From the NCBI RefSeq assembly GCF_050624435.1, contig NC_134535.1, positions 125,413,731 through 125,477,730 on the forward strand: DNA of 64,000 nucleotides, read 5' to 3'. The position numbers and the translations under genes were made by a program. This document shows, in pieces, positions 63,195 through 64,000 of this stretch (position 1 is the stretch's first letter; every line of letters starts with the position of its first letter). Source of the stretch: Tenrec ecaudatus (Eukaryota > Chordata > Mammalia > Afrosoricida > Tenrecidae). The notes beneath the pieces are model-generated. The model was not told where the DNA came from and searched no databases. It worked only from the letters and a program-made list of their open reading frames with translations.

Positions 63195-63545
63195 AATAGT
63201 ACTACTCATGATCCTGATTAACAGAGAAAAGATTGAAGTCATTAAGGATTTCATTTTATTTGGTACCATAATCAATGCGCGTGGAAGTAGCTGTCAAGAA
63301 ACCAAATGATGCCGTGCATTGGGTCAGTCTGCTGCACAAGACCTCTTTAAAGTGTTAAAGAGCAAGATGCCATTTTTGAGGACTAAGATGCACCTGACAC
63401 AACCCATGGTCTTTTTGGTTGCCTCTTACACCTGTGGTAGCTGGACAGTGGATAAGGAAGACCACAGAGGTGATATATTTGAATGGTGGTATTGGTGAAG
63501 ACTACTGAATATACAATAACCTATTCCACACAGAGGTATGTCAGA
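63195..63545 (+). mobile_element. RTE 3' part, sense
   Basis: AAGTCATTAAGGATTTCATTTTATTTGG, TCTGCTGCACAAGACCTCTTTAAAGTG, and GCTGGACAGTGGATAAGGAAGACC, in RTE reading order (C-terminal coding part). Broken frame. Confidence 0.7.
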
Positions 63546-63589
63546 AGAAAGGCCTGGTGATCTACTGAAAGATTCAAATCCACCCCCAA

Positions 63590-63755
63590 ATAGATGCCTG
63601 CCCATGGCAGCTCCATATCGGGGCTCCAAGACTGCAAATACTTAAGGAAGCAGCAGAGAGAGCCTTATCTTTCCCCAGCTGAGCGGCTGGTGAGCTTTGA
63701 CCCTGGAGTTTGAGGTTATCCCAACTCCTATCAGAGCGCCACCAAGGCTCCTTTG
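63590..63755 (-). mobile_element. AfroSINE
   Basis: CATGGCAGCTCCATATCGGGGC, CAGCTGAGCGGCTGGTGAGC and CAGAGCGCCACCAAGGCTCC. It abuts a partial sense B-box-like stretch at 63560-63585. Confidence 0.65.
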
Positions 63756-64000
63756 CTGAAAGATCACAGGCATTTAAAAAACCATAGACCCAGCCCTACT
63801 CTGAAACGCATGCGGTCACCATGGATGCTAACTGTTCCTTTGGGGCGTTTGCATTGTTTTGGTAGTAGATGAACATGAGAAGCTAAACGAGAGAAGAAAC
63901 GTAGGAAGAAACGCAATCACTGCTCTGAGGTCAGCTGGTGGGACCACCTGAGTGCAGGAGGGACTCCCTTCAACACCCAACCTTCAACTACCCAAATGAG

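Overview
The window is mammalian, intron-rich nuclear DNA holding one recognisable protein-coding gene, the haemoglobin-haptoglobin scavenger receptor CD163, on the + strand. Sixteen coding exons lie between 19531 and 59884. Exon 1 gives the N-terminus and exon 2 the signal-anchor. Exons 3-8 carry SRCR domains 1-6, exon 9 the Ser/Thr/Pro linker, and exons 10-12 SRCR domains 7-9. Exon 13 is the juxtamembrane stem, exon 14 the transmembrane segment, and exons 15-16 the cytoplasmic tail. Every junction has a GT/AG pair and every intron is phase 1. As read, the exons make an open frame of 3327 nt (1108 codons plus stop). Identification rests on alignment from memory with human and pig CD163.

The host is an afrotherian. 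Most non-coding DNA consists of tRNA-derived AfroSINE copies, BovB-like RTE LINEs of the afrotherian type, and a high-copy L1 3'-UTR family. Two short hAT elements with the ends and 8-bp target duplications of SPIN (SPACE INVADERS) lie in CD163 introns 1 and 14. Among afrotherians, SPIN has to my knowledge been reported from tenrec, so a tenrec (Echinops or a relative) is the best guess; the species is inferred, not proven.

Layout: 1-19.4 kb is upstream DNA filled with nested LINEs, including two long antisense RTE copies broken by L1 and MITE insertions, and no gene. 19.44-60.0 kb is CD163. Introns 1-5 cover 19.6-29.6 kb. Intron 6 (29.96-46.46 kb, 16.5 kb) is swollen by antisense L1 copies. 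A compact 3' part, 46.5-60 kb, carries SRCR5-9, the membrane anchor and the tail. 60-64 kb is 3' flank with a mariner-like remnant, RTE fragments and AfroSINEs.

Main points for a second look: (i) the SPIN pair; (ii) a 55-nt filler in an L1 copied exactly from a site 2.6 kb away; (iii) lineage-specific changes that remodel CD163 ends and isoforms: the first human-type Met is lost, the RSSR shedding motif is absent, intron 7 is 98 nt so the human retained-intron insert is out of frame, and the last exon is one base out of frame with a nearby alternative acceptor; (iv) sense-strand L1 polyadenylation signals in introns 11 and 12, upstream of the transmembrane exon; (v) minisatellites grown inside RTE 3' ends.
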